Positions 22,979 through 33,260 of a stretch of 64,000 bases of DNA are shown in pieces. How positions within the stretch are numbered: position 1 is the stretch's first letter; each line of letters opens with the position of its first letter. The stretch lies in contig NC_045439.1 in NCBI RefSeq assembly GCF_002776525.5, positions 155,275,407 through 155,339,406 on the forward strand, written 5' to 3'. Below the pieces are notes generated by a model. The model ran no database searches. It was not told the DNA's origin and was given only the letters and a program-made list of their open reading frames with translations. Made by a program: the position numbers and the translations under genes. Source of the DNA: Piliocolobus tephrosceles. Its lineage: Eukaryota; Chordata; Mammalia; Primates; Cercopithecidae.

Positions 22979-23590
22979 AGACCCCCAGGCAGTAGTTGAC
23001 AACCTCTTCTAACTTCCCTTTCCCATCTGGGAACTACAACTGTGTCTCAGTCCCGTTTTCTAAGCCACAAGCCTGGGCCTCGCTCCCTGCCCCGCTTTAG
23101 TGCTGTCAGTCCCTGTTACTCCGCAGTAACTTGACTCCAGGATGTTCTGCCTGCCCTGCCTGCCACAGGAACTGGGGCACAGCAGGCCAGTGCTTCAGGC
23201 CTGAAGTGCCACTAACTGGTTTGTCCCATTTCTATTTCTCAGAGATGTAATTCTGCTTTGGTATTTGTCTGTGTCTTTTACTTGCCTTTTGTTACAATTT
23301 TCATTGTTATATGGGCTTAGGAGGGAGCTGAAAACTGTGAACCTTTCACAGCTGGAGGTCTCTTGGAACACTTTCAACTTTTTTAGTAACATCAGATTGA
23401 AAGTTCCTCTTATCTGTTACGATATTTCTCAGCTAGTTACCATATCCATACTAGTCTACTTTTCAAATCAAGGAAAAGTGGTTGTTTCTCTTTGGCTCAT
23501 CCTTGTCTCTCCCCAGCCTCCCCTCCATACCCAATCCTTCAAGTCTTGCCGTGGCACTTGGTAGCAAATTTAGAGTTTAAATATGAAGTA
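22979..23590. other. intronic DNA, nothing recognised
   Basis: A slightly GC-richer patch (23000-23220) has no clear gene or repeat identity. Confidence 0.35.
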
Positions 23591-23591
23591 C

Positions 23592-23883
23592 AATTGGCTA
23601 TCTGTATTCTCAGATTCTGCATTTGCAAATCCAACTAGCCTCAGATTGGAAACATTTGGGGAAAAATACCAACACATCATACAAATAAAAAAAAAAAAGC
23701 ATTTACATAGATAGCATTGACGTTGTATTAGGTATTTATTATAAGGAATCTAGAGGTGATTTAGTAAGATATGCGTAGGTTATATGCAAATGCTACACCA
23801 TTTTATATCTAAGGACTCCAGCATTCATGGATTTTAGTATCCTCGGGTCCTGGAACGAATCCCTCCCACCAAGGGATGACTTT
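23592..23883 (+). mobile_element. Tigger-type MITE (MER8-like)
   Basis: Left end CAATTGGCTATCTGTATTCTC, middle CATTGACGTTGTATTAGGTA and GGTTATATGCAAATGCTAC, right end GGATTTTAGTATCCTCGGG and AAGGGATGACTTTA are in the order of the MER8/Tigger family. An A12 run interrupts the left third. Confidence 0.65.
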
Positions 23884-24410
23884 ATTGTGACTGCCACCTA
23901 GTGATAGGAGTTGGTTACTTTCAGTTGTAGCTGAAATTTTATTCTAGTTGAGTGTGCGTCTTTTCTAGATTTGTTTCGTGGCCGTTATTTAACCGTTGTT
24001 GACTATGATTTTTTAAAACCACATAGGTAGAAAGAAGATTATAAGTTTTTGAGGACCACGTATTCATGGAATTCTAAACTGCTTAGCACCTCCATTATGA
24101 CAGAACATAAAATAAGGGTAACAGAAAATGACAGGGTAGAAAGCAGGTTATCCCAGGACTGGCAGCTAGAGTTGGACTTAATGACAGTTTTCTCCATAGT
24201 AAGGTCTCCATCAAATGATCTCAGGCCTTGAATACTTACCTTTTCAATACAGGTGAAAGAGACATAGCCACGAATTTCCTGACCTTTGTACCTCTTTTAT
24301 ATCATCCCAGAACATGAAGACTCAATATCTGTCCTGAACTGATTTTTTGAGTATTAAACAATATAAGCATATTCATTTCTCCCATTTTATCCTCTTGCCT
24401 TAAACCTTTT

Positions 24411-24412
<2 letters not shown>

Positions 24413-24447
<35 letters not shown>

Positions 24448-24472
24448 GCGTGGAGAGAGAGAGAGAGAGAGA
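24413..24472. repeat. compound (TG)n(GA)n microsatellite
   Basis: About 40 bp of TG repeats with two GC interruptions pass directly into about 20 bp of GA repeats. Compound tracts of this type are usually polymorphic and can form non-B DNA. Confidence 0.9.
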
Positions 24473-24554
24473 AGTTGGTGAGACTCCACCCTAGTTGTTC
24501 GAAGCATCCAAAATGCTATGAGTCTCTAAATGGTTAACTTGACTGAAAACTTAC

Positions 24555-24965
24555 CAAGTGTATTCATCGGCTATTGCTGTAATAATGCTGTGTAACAAAC
24601 CATGCTAAAATTCAGCAGTTTTCAGTAACAAGCATTTGTTAGCATAGGTGTAAAGGTCAACTGTGGTTCAGCTGAGCTGGTTTGGGCTTTTTCAGGCTGT
24701 TCTTGACTGCTGACTGTGGCTAGGGTTTAAGTCTGCACCATATATCTTTCTCTGGGACCCTGGCTGAATGAGTAGTAGCCTCCCAGAATATTTTTTTCTT
24801 ATATGAAATAGCAGGAGTACTGGAGGCAAGTCAAACTATGTGATTAAATTTAAATCCCTCCCTACATCATGTCAGCTTATATTCCACTAGCCAAAACAAG
24901 CCATATGGCCAAGCCTAAAGCCATAGGAGGTATTCTACACTGCCCCAAAAGAAAGAGGTGAAAGC
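24555..24965 (-). repeat. ancient interspersed repeat, probably an old LTR
   Basis: The plus strand begins TATTCATCGGCTATTGCTGTAATAA and TGTGTAACAAACCATGCTAAAA, a form shared by an old mammalian interspersed element with GGTTCAGCTGAGCTGG downstream. I cannot assign the family securely. Confidence 0.4.
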
Positions 24966-25239
24966 AGATGAATATTCATTAAAGTTCCAGTCGTTCACAT
25001 CAATATATAAAACGATCAAATGAAATACAGTGAAGTCTTTTAAGAAAACAAAGGCTTAAAAGGTTAATACTGGAATATAAATGCTGAAAGCTCTTAGACA
25101 TTTCAAAGATGCGCATCCTGAAAGCCTTTTAAGGTTGGAAATGTGTGCTGTTTCTTTTTATATACACATGCTTAGTTCAGTGTCTGGTCCACAGAGACAC
25201 TGAGCATGTGCATGAAAGAGGCTAACTAAGCATAGTGTC

Positions 25240-25531
25240 TTTTTTTTTTTTTTTTTTTGAGACGGAGTTTTGCTCTTGTCTTGCAGGCTGGAGTGCAATG
25301 GCATGACCTCAGCTTTCCACCTCCTGGGTTCAGGCAATTCTCCTGCCTCAGCCTCCTGAGTAGCCAGGATTATAGGCACCTGCCACCACGCCTGGCTACT
25401 TTTTGTATTTTAGTAGAGACGGGGTTTCACCATGTTGGTCAGGCTGGTCTGGAGCTCCTGAGCTCGGGTGATCCACCCACCTCGGCCTCCCAAAATGCTG
25501 GGATTACAGGTGTGAGCCACTGCACCTGCCC
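25240..25531 (-). mobile_element. AluS-type SINE, antisense
   Basis: T19 is followed by GAGACGGAGTTTTGCTCTTG, the reverse dimer, and an end at CCACTGCACCTGCCC. A short CATAGT match flanks both sides (25231 and 25533), probably a degraded target duplication. Confidence 0.9.
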
Positions 25532-25649
25532 ACATAGTCTTACAGTGACCATCTGGTGGTGGTGGGGCGGGGGGAAGTTTTCCCAAGCAAGCAGTCAGTT
25601 CTGCAGTGGACACTAGCAGCTGGGTATTCCCCAATTCACTAGTGACACT

Positions 25650-26220
25650 GTTTACCTGGTGATAGTATTTAATCCCACAAGTTGAGGGCTCTGTCCCACA
25701 GGACTGCGCCCCTTTCGGATGCCAGCGACAAGTCTGAGCTTCCAGAACTTCTGACTGACCAACTTCAAGTTGGGGTTCTCACAACCCCAGCCTCTTTAGA
25801 TTTGGTTAATTTTCTGGAGTTGCTCACAGAGCTCAGGGAAACACATTTGCTGGTTTATTAGAAAGCATAGTACAAAGGACAGAGATGAGGAGATGCATAG
25901 CACAAGGTATGGGGGAAGGGGCATAGAGCTTCCATTTCTTCCTGGGCGCCCCACCCTCCAGGAACCTTTTCGTGTTCAGCTGTCCAGAAGGTTTCTGAAC
26001 CCAGCCCTCTTGGGTTCTTACGGAAGCTCTATTGTGTACGCACGAGTGATGAAATCGTTGGCCATTGGTGAGCAACTCAACCTTTAGCTCCTCTGCCCTC
26101 CCCACAGGTTGGGAGGTGGGACTGAAATCCCAGCCCTCTAATCTTGTCTTGGGTTTTCAGGTGACCTGGCCCCATCCTGAAGCTACCTAAAGGCTTCCAG
26201 TTGTTGGTCAATCATTAACA
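25650..26220 (-). mobile_element. old ERVL-class LTR, antisense (family uncertain)
   Basis: The segment carries CACAGAGCTCAGGGAAACAC, TTGCTGGTTTATTAGAAAGC, GGTATGGGGGAAGGGGC and CCATCCTGAAGCTACC blocks, which recur as an old mammalian LTR. The TTTATTA inside gives an antisense polyadenylation-like signal. A mostly open minus-strand frame here (25833-26105) has no gene similarity that I recognise. Confidence 0.45.
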
Positions 26221-26426
26221 TTAAAAAAAAAAAAAGACATCACTTTGGAAAGTGTAAGGATTATTTTAGAAATTGTCAGGAAATGGGATCAAGGACCAAA
26301 TACATGTTTTGCAGTATCACAGACACTAATCTCATGCACACGGACTCTGCCTTCATGACCTGATCACCTCCCAAAGGCCCCATCTCCTAACACCATCACC
26401 TTAGTGGGTAGGATTTTAATGTTTCT

Positions 26427-26714
26427 TTTTTTTTTTTTTCTGGGAGATAGTGTCGCTCTGTTGCCCAGGCTGGAGTGCAGTGGTGTGATCTCAGCTCACT
26501 GCAACCTCCACCCCCTGGGTTCAAATGATTCTCTTACCTCTGCCTCCTGAGTAGCTGGGATTACAGGCGCGAGCCACCACACCCAGCAAATTTTTAGTAG
26601 AGACAGGGTTTCGCCATGTTGGCCAGGCTGTTCTCGAACTCCTGACCTCAGGTGATCCGCCCACCCCAGCCTCCCAGAGTGCTGGGATTACAGGCATGAG
26701 CCATTGGGCCTGGC
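26427..26714 (-). mobile_element. AluS-type SINE, antisense
   Basis: T14 then GGGAGATAGTGTCGCTCTG, the reverse dimer, and an end at GCCATTGGGCCTGGCC. The second arm is slightly shortened. Confidence 0.9.
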
Positions 26715-27004
26715 CCATTATATGAATTCTAGTAGGACACAAACATTCAAACCATGGCGGTAAGAAACTACTGGGCTTGGAGAATTGGAAGTTCCCCCCA
26801 TCTTTTAATATTGACATTTTTGTATTTCTGCCTTAAAAAGTTCTGTGTGTTGAATGAGGAAAGAGGTTGACAGTTATAATTCCTAAATTGGTGGGATTTC
26901 TCCCAGCTATTGTCCAATGTTATGTTTTTCTGATATAGAAACTAGGCTCCTTTCTGTACATTATCGAACAACATAGTAGGTTGATTCATTGATAATTCAC
27001 TTCT

Positions 27005-27350
27005 TGTTAAAAAAAAATCGACTTTACTTTTAGAGTAGTTTTAGGTTTACAGAAAAACTGAGCAGAAAGTACAGAGTTCCCTCTCACCCTCTACTGCGCA
27101 CACATACCACAATTTCCCTTAGTATTAGCATCCTCCACTGGAGCGGTACACTTGTTACAGTTGATGACCCAATACATTATTATTAACTAAAGTCCACAGT
27201 TGACATTAGAATTCGCTCTGTATTGAGCATGGGTTTTGAATAATGTATGACCCATATCTACTATAGTAGTAGCTTACAGAATAGTTGCACTGTCCTAAAA
27301 ACCCCCTGTCGCTCCACTGATTCCTCCCTCCTCCAAAGGCCTTGGCAACC
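27005..27350 (-). repeat. L1M 3' UTR fragment, antisense
   Basis: Blocks TTAGAGTAGTTTTAGGTTTAC, GAGCAGAAAGTACAGAG and CCACAATTTCCCTTAGTATTAG are standard antisense L1M 3' UTR sequence. Confidence 0.7.
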
Positions 27351-27352
27351 AC

Positions 27353-27387
27353 TTTTTTTTTTTTTTAATTTAAGTTCTAGGGTACGG
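27353..27387 (-). repeat. very short L1PA 3' end scrap
   Basis: A T run followed by TTTAAGTTCTAGGGTAC matches the extreme 3' end of primate L1 in reverse. Only about 20 bp of body is present, a very short 5'-truncated insertion or deletion remnant. Confidence 0.5.
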
Positions 27388-28075
27388 CCTCATCCTTTTT
27401 GAAGAGGCAGGGTGAAGCCCGAGCACTCCAAATTGATTCAGATGCCAATATTGATGACCACACATGCATTATGTGTTTGCACACACACGAGGGCATGAAA
27501 AGGTTTATTACTGACATAATGAGACCGCTGGGGAAAACAAGACAGGCCTCTTAAGCTGGTCCAAAAATGACTTGCAAGAGAAAGTGTGGAAAACTGGCTT
27601 GGGGTTTTTATGGTGTTCAGCAGATAGCACTGGGCTATGGCTTGTGTGGGCAGTGGCTTGTGTGGTTCAAATCTCCTATGTCAAAGCCTTTCCTATCAGA
27701 TTGCCCAGATGTGTGGGGCACCGGGGAAGACGAGGGGTGAGGCTTAAAAACTGTCAGCAATCAATCATCAAACAATGGAGTTTGACTTCTTACTGTACTT
27801 TTGCTAACGTATGTGTGATTGTTAAAGACCCACTGATAAAAGTTGTTGTATCAACATTGCAGGTAATGGCCTCTCACCAGCTGCTAGCCTGGGACACCCA
27901 GATAAAAAGCTCCGCTGGCAGCTGTTGACTTTCTTCTCTTTACTTCACTGCCTTTGAATCTGCCTCCACAGTTTCTGACAGACACAGCTCTGCTTCCCCA
28001 TCCTCACAACTCTAAGACATCTGCAAGCCTCGAGAAGCATCTGGGGACAGGGGGCTGCCACTAACGAGACACATT
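27388..28075 (-). mobile_element. probable ERV LTR, antisense
   Basis: About 690 bp with a TTTATT (antisense AATAAA) near 27504, a GGAAAACAAGACAGGCC block and a CTTTACTTCACTGCC tail looks like a moderately old LTR, but the family is not recognised. A 118-codon plus-strand frame at 27572-27928 has no supporting signals and is probably incidental. Confidence 0.35.
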
Positions 28076-28142
28076 TGGAAAGCACTAACTTAACTTTGAC
28101 TCTTGGACATTATTCTGTAACATTTATATTATCTTACTACTT

Positions 28143-28153
28143 TCTTGTGAACT

Positions 28154-28156
<3 letters not shown>
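28143..28156. repeat. target-site duplication, left copy (AluY)
   Basis: TCTTGTGAACTCTC occurs here and again, identical, at 28486-28499, bracketing the AluY. Fourteen bp is a normal L1-mediated duplication length. Confidence 0.95.
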
Positions 28157-28205
<49 letters not shown>

Positions 28206-28485
28206 AGACGGAGTCTTGCTCTGCCGCCCAGGCTGGAGCGCAGTGGCCGGATCTCAGCTCACTGCAAGCTCCGCCTCCCGGGTTCACGCCATTCTCCTGC
28301 CTCAGCCTCCCGAGTAGCTGGGACTACAGGCGCCCGCCACCTCGCCCGGCTAATTTTTTGTATTTTTAGTAGAGACGGGGTTTCACCGTGTTCGCCAGGA
28401 TGGTCTCGATCTCCTGACCTCGTGATCCGCCCGTCTCGGCCTCCCAAAGTGCTGGGATTACAGGCTTGAGCCACCGCGCCCGGCC
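28157..28485 (-). mobile_element. young cercopithecine-type AluY, antisense, T48 tail
   Basis: A full-length Alu in reverse with a 48-nt uninterrupted T tract, near-consensus body and perfect 14-bp target duplication. Diagnostic bases such as GTGGCCGGATCTCAG, CGCCACCTCGCCCGGC and CAGGCTTGAGCCACCGCGCC match the AluY variants typical of Old World monkeys. The long pure tail and low divergence imply a recent insertion, possibly polymorphic. Confidence 0.95.
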
Positions 28486-28499
28486 TCTTGTGAACTCTC
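28486..28499. repeat. target-site duplication, right copy (AluY)
   Basis: An identical copy of the 14-bp TCTTGTGAACTCTC directly after the Alu 5' end. Confidence 0.95.
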
Positions 28500-29235
28500 A
28501 AAGTAAGCGTTCACCAGTGCCAGCAGTAAAGGCATTAGCTTCCTCCTCCTACATGCTGCCCAGGATTCTGTCATCCTTGTTGGGATGGGAGTGTATTTTC
28601 CTGCCACCCGTCACACCGGGACTCTTGGTAAAAATATTTGTTCAAGGAGGAGATGAATCATGCTTTCCTAGGTGTTAGCTTTGCAGTAGTCTCCTTCATC
28701 AGTTTGTTAATGAATTAGTCATAGCGCTATCTGTCACACCCATGTAGGTACAATTTACACAAAATGAATCATTTCAAAATACCATCTGCATAATTCCTAT
28801 TTAGAATGTAGATGCTGTTCTCAAAGGACATCAGTTTCACAAGAAGCTTGATATAAGTAGACTTCCTTTGACTACTTTATGGAAGCTTGGAACTGGTTAG
28901 GGTTTAGATATGTATCATGACATGGGTTAGGACTCCACATTTACACAAGATTTAAACTTACTTTATGCTTTTATGAATTCAGATATTATCTCTTGCCTAT
29001 ATTGATATTTGAGAAAACTAATATAACCATTTTTAAAAAGAGAAGTATTTTTTCTTTTATTTTAGTGTTAGATATGCATAAAGATAATTTCATAAAATTT
29101 ATCCAATTTAAAGAATCATTTTTCATTAAACACCCATATAACACCTCCTTGCTCAATCACAGCCCATCTTGGTTCATCTTCTCCTGGAAACCCCCATTCT
29201 TATTTTGTTAATATTATTACTTGCTATTCTTTCTT
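28500..29235. other. intronic DNA; partial L1M-like stretch
   Basis: Mostly unique. The section 29045-29225 (ATAAAATTTATCCAATTTAAAG and following) looks like antisense L1M 3' UTR and may be the left part of the L1M that continues after the pseudogene at 30.4 kb. Confidence 0.4.
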
Positions 29236-30420
29236 TTTTAAAAAACAAAAGACACATTTATTCAGCTTCATGATCAGACTATTATATATAACATTCGATA
29301 GCATGGGTGCAAAAAAAACTCTATATTGAAACCCTTTGCTGGAATGCTTTATACTTTCCACAGAACAGAAATTAAAACAACCTGTTATACAACTAATCAC
29401 AAATATGGTCCTTAACTCTTTTGCTTATACACAGGAGTATTGTCTAAAATATGTCTTCTTTGTCGCAGCTAGGCCCTGCCACCACTGTGCTTTGCTGAGT
29501 TCACAAATCTGTTGCAATCTATAGCTTCCCTGTCACTTCTCCAGCTCTGCTCTCCTGCTAAGCTTTGTTTCCAGGCAGTAATTAAAATCTGCCAGTGCTA
29601 TAGCTAGTGCTACCCCTATAGCCTCCTTGGTTTTGTGGTTTGGCAAAGTACTGGCTTCCACCATCATAGGAGCCAGAGCTTTTGTCTCCAAAGTTTTTTC
29701 CCTTCGTGGATCAAAAATGTGAAGACCGATAGTTTTAATTGCCAAGATCATTGTAGCTTCCACCACCTTCAGTATTGCTTCCATCATGACCAAATCCATT
29801 ATAGCCATCCCCACTGCTACCATATCCTCCACCACCACAGCTGCCCCTGAAGCCACCACGACCACCGAAGTTTTCTCCATAACCAAAGGTGTCATTCCCA
29901 CCAAAACCACTTCCGTGGCCACCACGAAAGTTTCCAGAACCACTTTGTCCTCTTTGGCTGGATGAAGCACTAACCATCTCTTGCTTTGACAAGGCTTTCC
30001 TACCTTCACAGTTGTGGTCATGCACAGTATAGTATTTCTGAACAACAGTCTTATCCCCAGAGTCATGGATGTCAAAGGTTACAAAGGCAAAGCCCCTTTT
30101 CTTGCCACTGCCCTGGTCATAATTTCAATCACTTCCATTTTTCCATACTGTTGAAAATAATCTCTTAGGTGGTACTCTTCTGTGTCTTCTTTAATGCCAC
30201 CAACAAATATCTTTTTCACAGTTAAGTGGGCACCTGGTCTTTGAGAATCTTCCTAGACAGCTCTCTTTGGTTCCACAACTCTTCCATCCACCTTGTGTGG
30301 CCTTGCATTCTTGGCTGCATCCACCTCCTTCACAGTGGCATATGAGACTTACCCAAAGCACCAGAATGCTTGGTGTTTGGATCTCTCATTACCACACAGT
30401 CCGTGAGCGTTCCCTGTTTT
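29236..30420 (-). pseudogene. HNRNPA1P: HNRNPA1 processed pseudogene, 5'-truncated
   Basis: On the minus strand this is an intronless, decayed copy of the mRNA for hnRNP A1, an abundant nuclear pre-mRNA-binding protein. It starts inside RRM1 (TLTDCVVMRDPNTK, near 30400) and passes through RRM2 (ITVKKIFVGGIKED-like, KRGFAFVTF near 30080). It then carries the glycine-rich tail (SGSGNF, GFGGND, GDGYNGFG, GGGSYND between 30000 and 29740). The 3' UTR ends with the GCTGAATAAATGTGTC polyadenylation region (29250-29265), then an A-rich tail at 29236-29250. Frameshifts and substitutions split the coding frame, and the first ~50 codons and the 5' UTR are missing. Absence of introns, an A tail and 5' truncation are hallmarks of L1-mediated retrocopying. 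It appears to sit inside an old L1M. No target duplication was identified. Confidence 0.93.
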
Positions 30421-30454
30421 GTTGTTTATATATGCCAAAGGTTAGGATTGTTGG

Positions 30455-32655
30455 TTAAGAAAGCATGAATATCTTCAACTTCATTAGAAAATATCATTGT
30501 TCATAGTGATTATACCAATTTGCACTCCTGCTGTAAGTGAAGTGTATGAAAGTTTCCATTGTTCTGCACCTTCACCAATGCTGTGTTGTCAGACTTTATT
30601 CCTGATTACTAAGAAGAAGTACCTTTTAACATAGTGACTATTTGTATATCTTTTTAGAGTGCCTGTTGATGTTTTTTGCCCATTTTTCACATGGGCTTCA
30701 TTTTCTGTCATTTTGTAGGACGTACTTATGTATTTATAGTAGATCTTGGTTGATTTATGTTGCGAGTATATTCTCCCACTCTGTAGGGAATGTCATCTCT
30801 ATTGATGATGGATCGATCTGTTGACAGTCTGGTTCTCTATGATGTATTTTCAGAAAAATAAATTCTTAATTTTAATGTAGTCAGATTTATTGTTTTTTTT
30901 TCCCTTTATATATATCACTTTGTGAATATTAAGAAATCCTTTTTCTGTCCCAAGGCTACAAAGTATTATGCTATATTATCTTATAAAATATTTACAATTT
31001 TGCTTTTTACAGTTTAGCACTTAATTGACTTCGAATAGATGATAGTGTAAGGTTAGGATCCAGTTTTGTCTTTTTCCATAATAAATGGACAGAATATTAA
31101 TTTTTTTCCCAGCCAATAATTATTGAAAAGATCATTCTTTGTGTAAGTAATGATCTTCAGTGCTACTTCTGTCGTATATCAAGTGACCATACATTCATGG
31201 TATCTTTCTAGACTCTCTATTGTAGCTTATTAGTCTATTTGTTTATCCCTGTGTTGGTACTATGCCACATTAATTACATTGTAAGAATTAAAAATAATTC
31301 TCATTAGGAGGTACGGTAAGTTGTCTTAACTTAGTCTATATTTTCATGCATTTCTTGGCTCTTACTGGCATTTTGCACTTTCATGCTTTCACATGCATTT
31401 TAGAATGGGCTCCTTATATTCAAACAAAACGAAACTCAAGAAATTTTGAAGGAATGCATTGAATCTATAAATCAGTTTGGGAAGACTCACACCTTTGCAA
31501 CATGAAGTCTTATAAATCGGAAACATGGCTTGCCCACTTTTTGTCTTTCTGTGTCTTTTTAAAAAAATATTTCAATAAAATGTTACTGTTTTCTTATATG
31601 AGGTCTTTATATATTTCTCTTAAGTTTTTCTGGTATTTTGTGTTTTTAGAAGTAACATGTTATGTTTTTCTTTCTTAAACTGCTACTATGAGGATTTTTG
31701 TATATTTTTGTTGATAATACCAAGCAACTCTGCTAAACATACATATTCTATTTTATCAATGGATCTTTTAGATTTTTCTAGATGTACGAATATAGAGAAT
31801 AATACCTTTCTTTTTCTCTTTATAATCTATGTAGATTTTGTGTCTTTTTTCTCATCCTGTTACATCTGCTAGTAGCCCTAGAAAAGTGATGAGTATCAAC
31901 AATAGTAGCATGTATCCTTGTGTTATGCTGAACCTTATAGGGAAAATATTTACCAGTATAATAATTAATGTCAGATTTAAAACAAATTAACATACTTTCT
32001 TGAATTTAACGTGTATGGATTCATGTAACCACCATAATCAGGATAGAGAATAATATCTAATATCATTATCCCTAAAATTCCTTTGCTTGCTGCCACTTTG
32101 TAGTCAACCCCCTCCCTGAACCCACATCTCTAACCTCTAGCAACTACTACTCTGATCTGTTCTTCATCCCTCTAGATTTGTCTTTTCCAGATGTCATATA
32201 AATGCTATTGAACAGTGGTTGGCCTTCTGAGACTGACTTCTTTCACTCCGCATAGTGCCTTTAAGATTCCTCCATGTTGGCCAGGGGCACTTTGAGAGGC
32301 CGAGGTGGGTGGATCACCTGAGGTCAGGAGTTTCAAACCAGCCTGGCCAACATGGTAAAACCCTGTCTCTACTAAAAATACAAAAATTAGCCGGGCATGG
32401 TAGTGGGCTGTAATCCCAGCTACTCTGGAGGCTGAGGCAGAAGAATCACTTGAACTTGGGAGGTGGAGGTTCCAGTGAGCCAAGATCGTGCCATTGTACT
32501 TCAGCCTGGGCAACAAGAGTGAAACTCCTTCTCAAAAAAAAAAAAAAAAAAAAAATTCCTTCATGTTGATGCATATATTCCTCTTTATTGCTGAGTAGTA
32601 TTCCATTATAGGGACATACCATCATTTGTTTATGCATCCACCCATTAAATTAAGC
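30455..32655 (-). repeat. ancient L1M fragments, antisense
   Basis: Antisense L1 ORF2 landmarks: CCAATTTGCACTCCTGCTGT (30508), CCCACTCTGTAGGGAATGTC (30776), TAATTCTTAATTTTAATGTAG-type sequence, and GCTGAGTAGTATTCCATTATAGG near 32591. At least two L1M pieces are present, one split by the AluS at 32280. Nothing in it is open. Confidence 0.7.
32266..32568 (+). mobile_element. AluS with internal 5' deletion and target duplication
   Basis: The Alu starts GGCCAGGGGCACTTTG, joining the first ~7 bases of Alu directly to the CACTTTGGGAGGCC block, so about 25 bp of the 5' end (the A-box part of the Pol III promoter) is missing. The rest is a full dimer ending in A21. ATTCCTCCATGTTG (32266-32279) and ATTCCTTCATGTTG (32555-32568) form a 14-bp target duplication with one mismatch. 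The duplication shows that the insertion itself was complete. Confidence 0.88.
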
Positions 32656-32689
32656 ATGTTTACTGGCTCTGAAAATTATTCTACTTCCT

Positions 32690-32860
32690 TGAGCAAGCTA
32701 TTTAATGTCTCTATGCATTAGTATCTTCATCGATAATGGAGACAATAATGGTACCTACATCATAGGGTTATTGTGGGGATGAAATGAGTTGATAAAGTAC
32801 TTAGAATAATGCCTGATATATAGTAAGTAGTCAACAAATGAAATCCATTATTACTGTTTT
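32690..32860 (+). repeat. MIR SINE
   Basis: CTTGAGCAAGCTATTTAATGTC, CATAGGGTTATTGTGGGGATG and AATGCCTGATATATAGTAAG are the middle and 3' MIR blocks in order. Confidence 0.75.
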
Positions 32861-32879
32861 CAATATTAGCAAAGATTTT

Positions 32880-33260
32880 GAGGTAGAAAAGAATTTGACA
32901 AGTTCAAGGAATGGCAAGAAAGCCAGTGTACGTGGAGTATGATGAACCAGGGGAAGGAGTGGTATGAAATGATAGGGAGAGATACGTAGGAACCAGGACA
33001 TGGAGGTCTTTATGGGCTGCAACAGAGAGCTCTGATTTCACTCTAATTGCGTGAAAAGCCAAGGATGAGATGATCTGGTTCATGTCTGTGTAGATCACTC
33101 AGTCTGCTTTGATGAGGACCAATTACAGTGGTGCTAAAAGTAGAAGCAGGCATCCTACCAGACGTGTACTGCTTTAATCTAGCAGAGAGATGGTGGTAGC
33201 ATGGATTATCGTGGTGCTGGTGGGGATAGTGACAAGTGGTCACTACCAGACCATTCAAGG
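32880..33260 (-). repeat. L2 LINE fragment, antisense
   Basis: Decayed antisense L2: GTCTTTATGGGCTGCAA, CTGATTTCACTCTAATTG, AAAGCCAAGGATGAGATGATCTG and a GAGAGATGGTGGTAGCATGG block occur in L2 order. Confidence 0.55.

Noticed and set aside
29635..29850. Histidine-rich plus-strand frame
   Set aside because: Antisense of the glycine-rich tail of the HNRNPA1 pseudogene. The His-rich composition comes from reversed Gly/Ser codons.
29533..30075. 180-codon minus-strand frame as a real gene
   Set aside because: It is the HNRNPA1 retrocopy read in a shifted frame (valine/methionine-rich). The true frame is the glycine-rich one and is broken.
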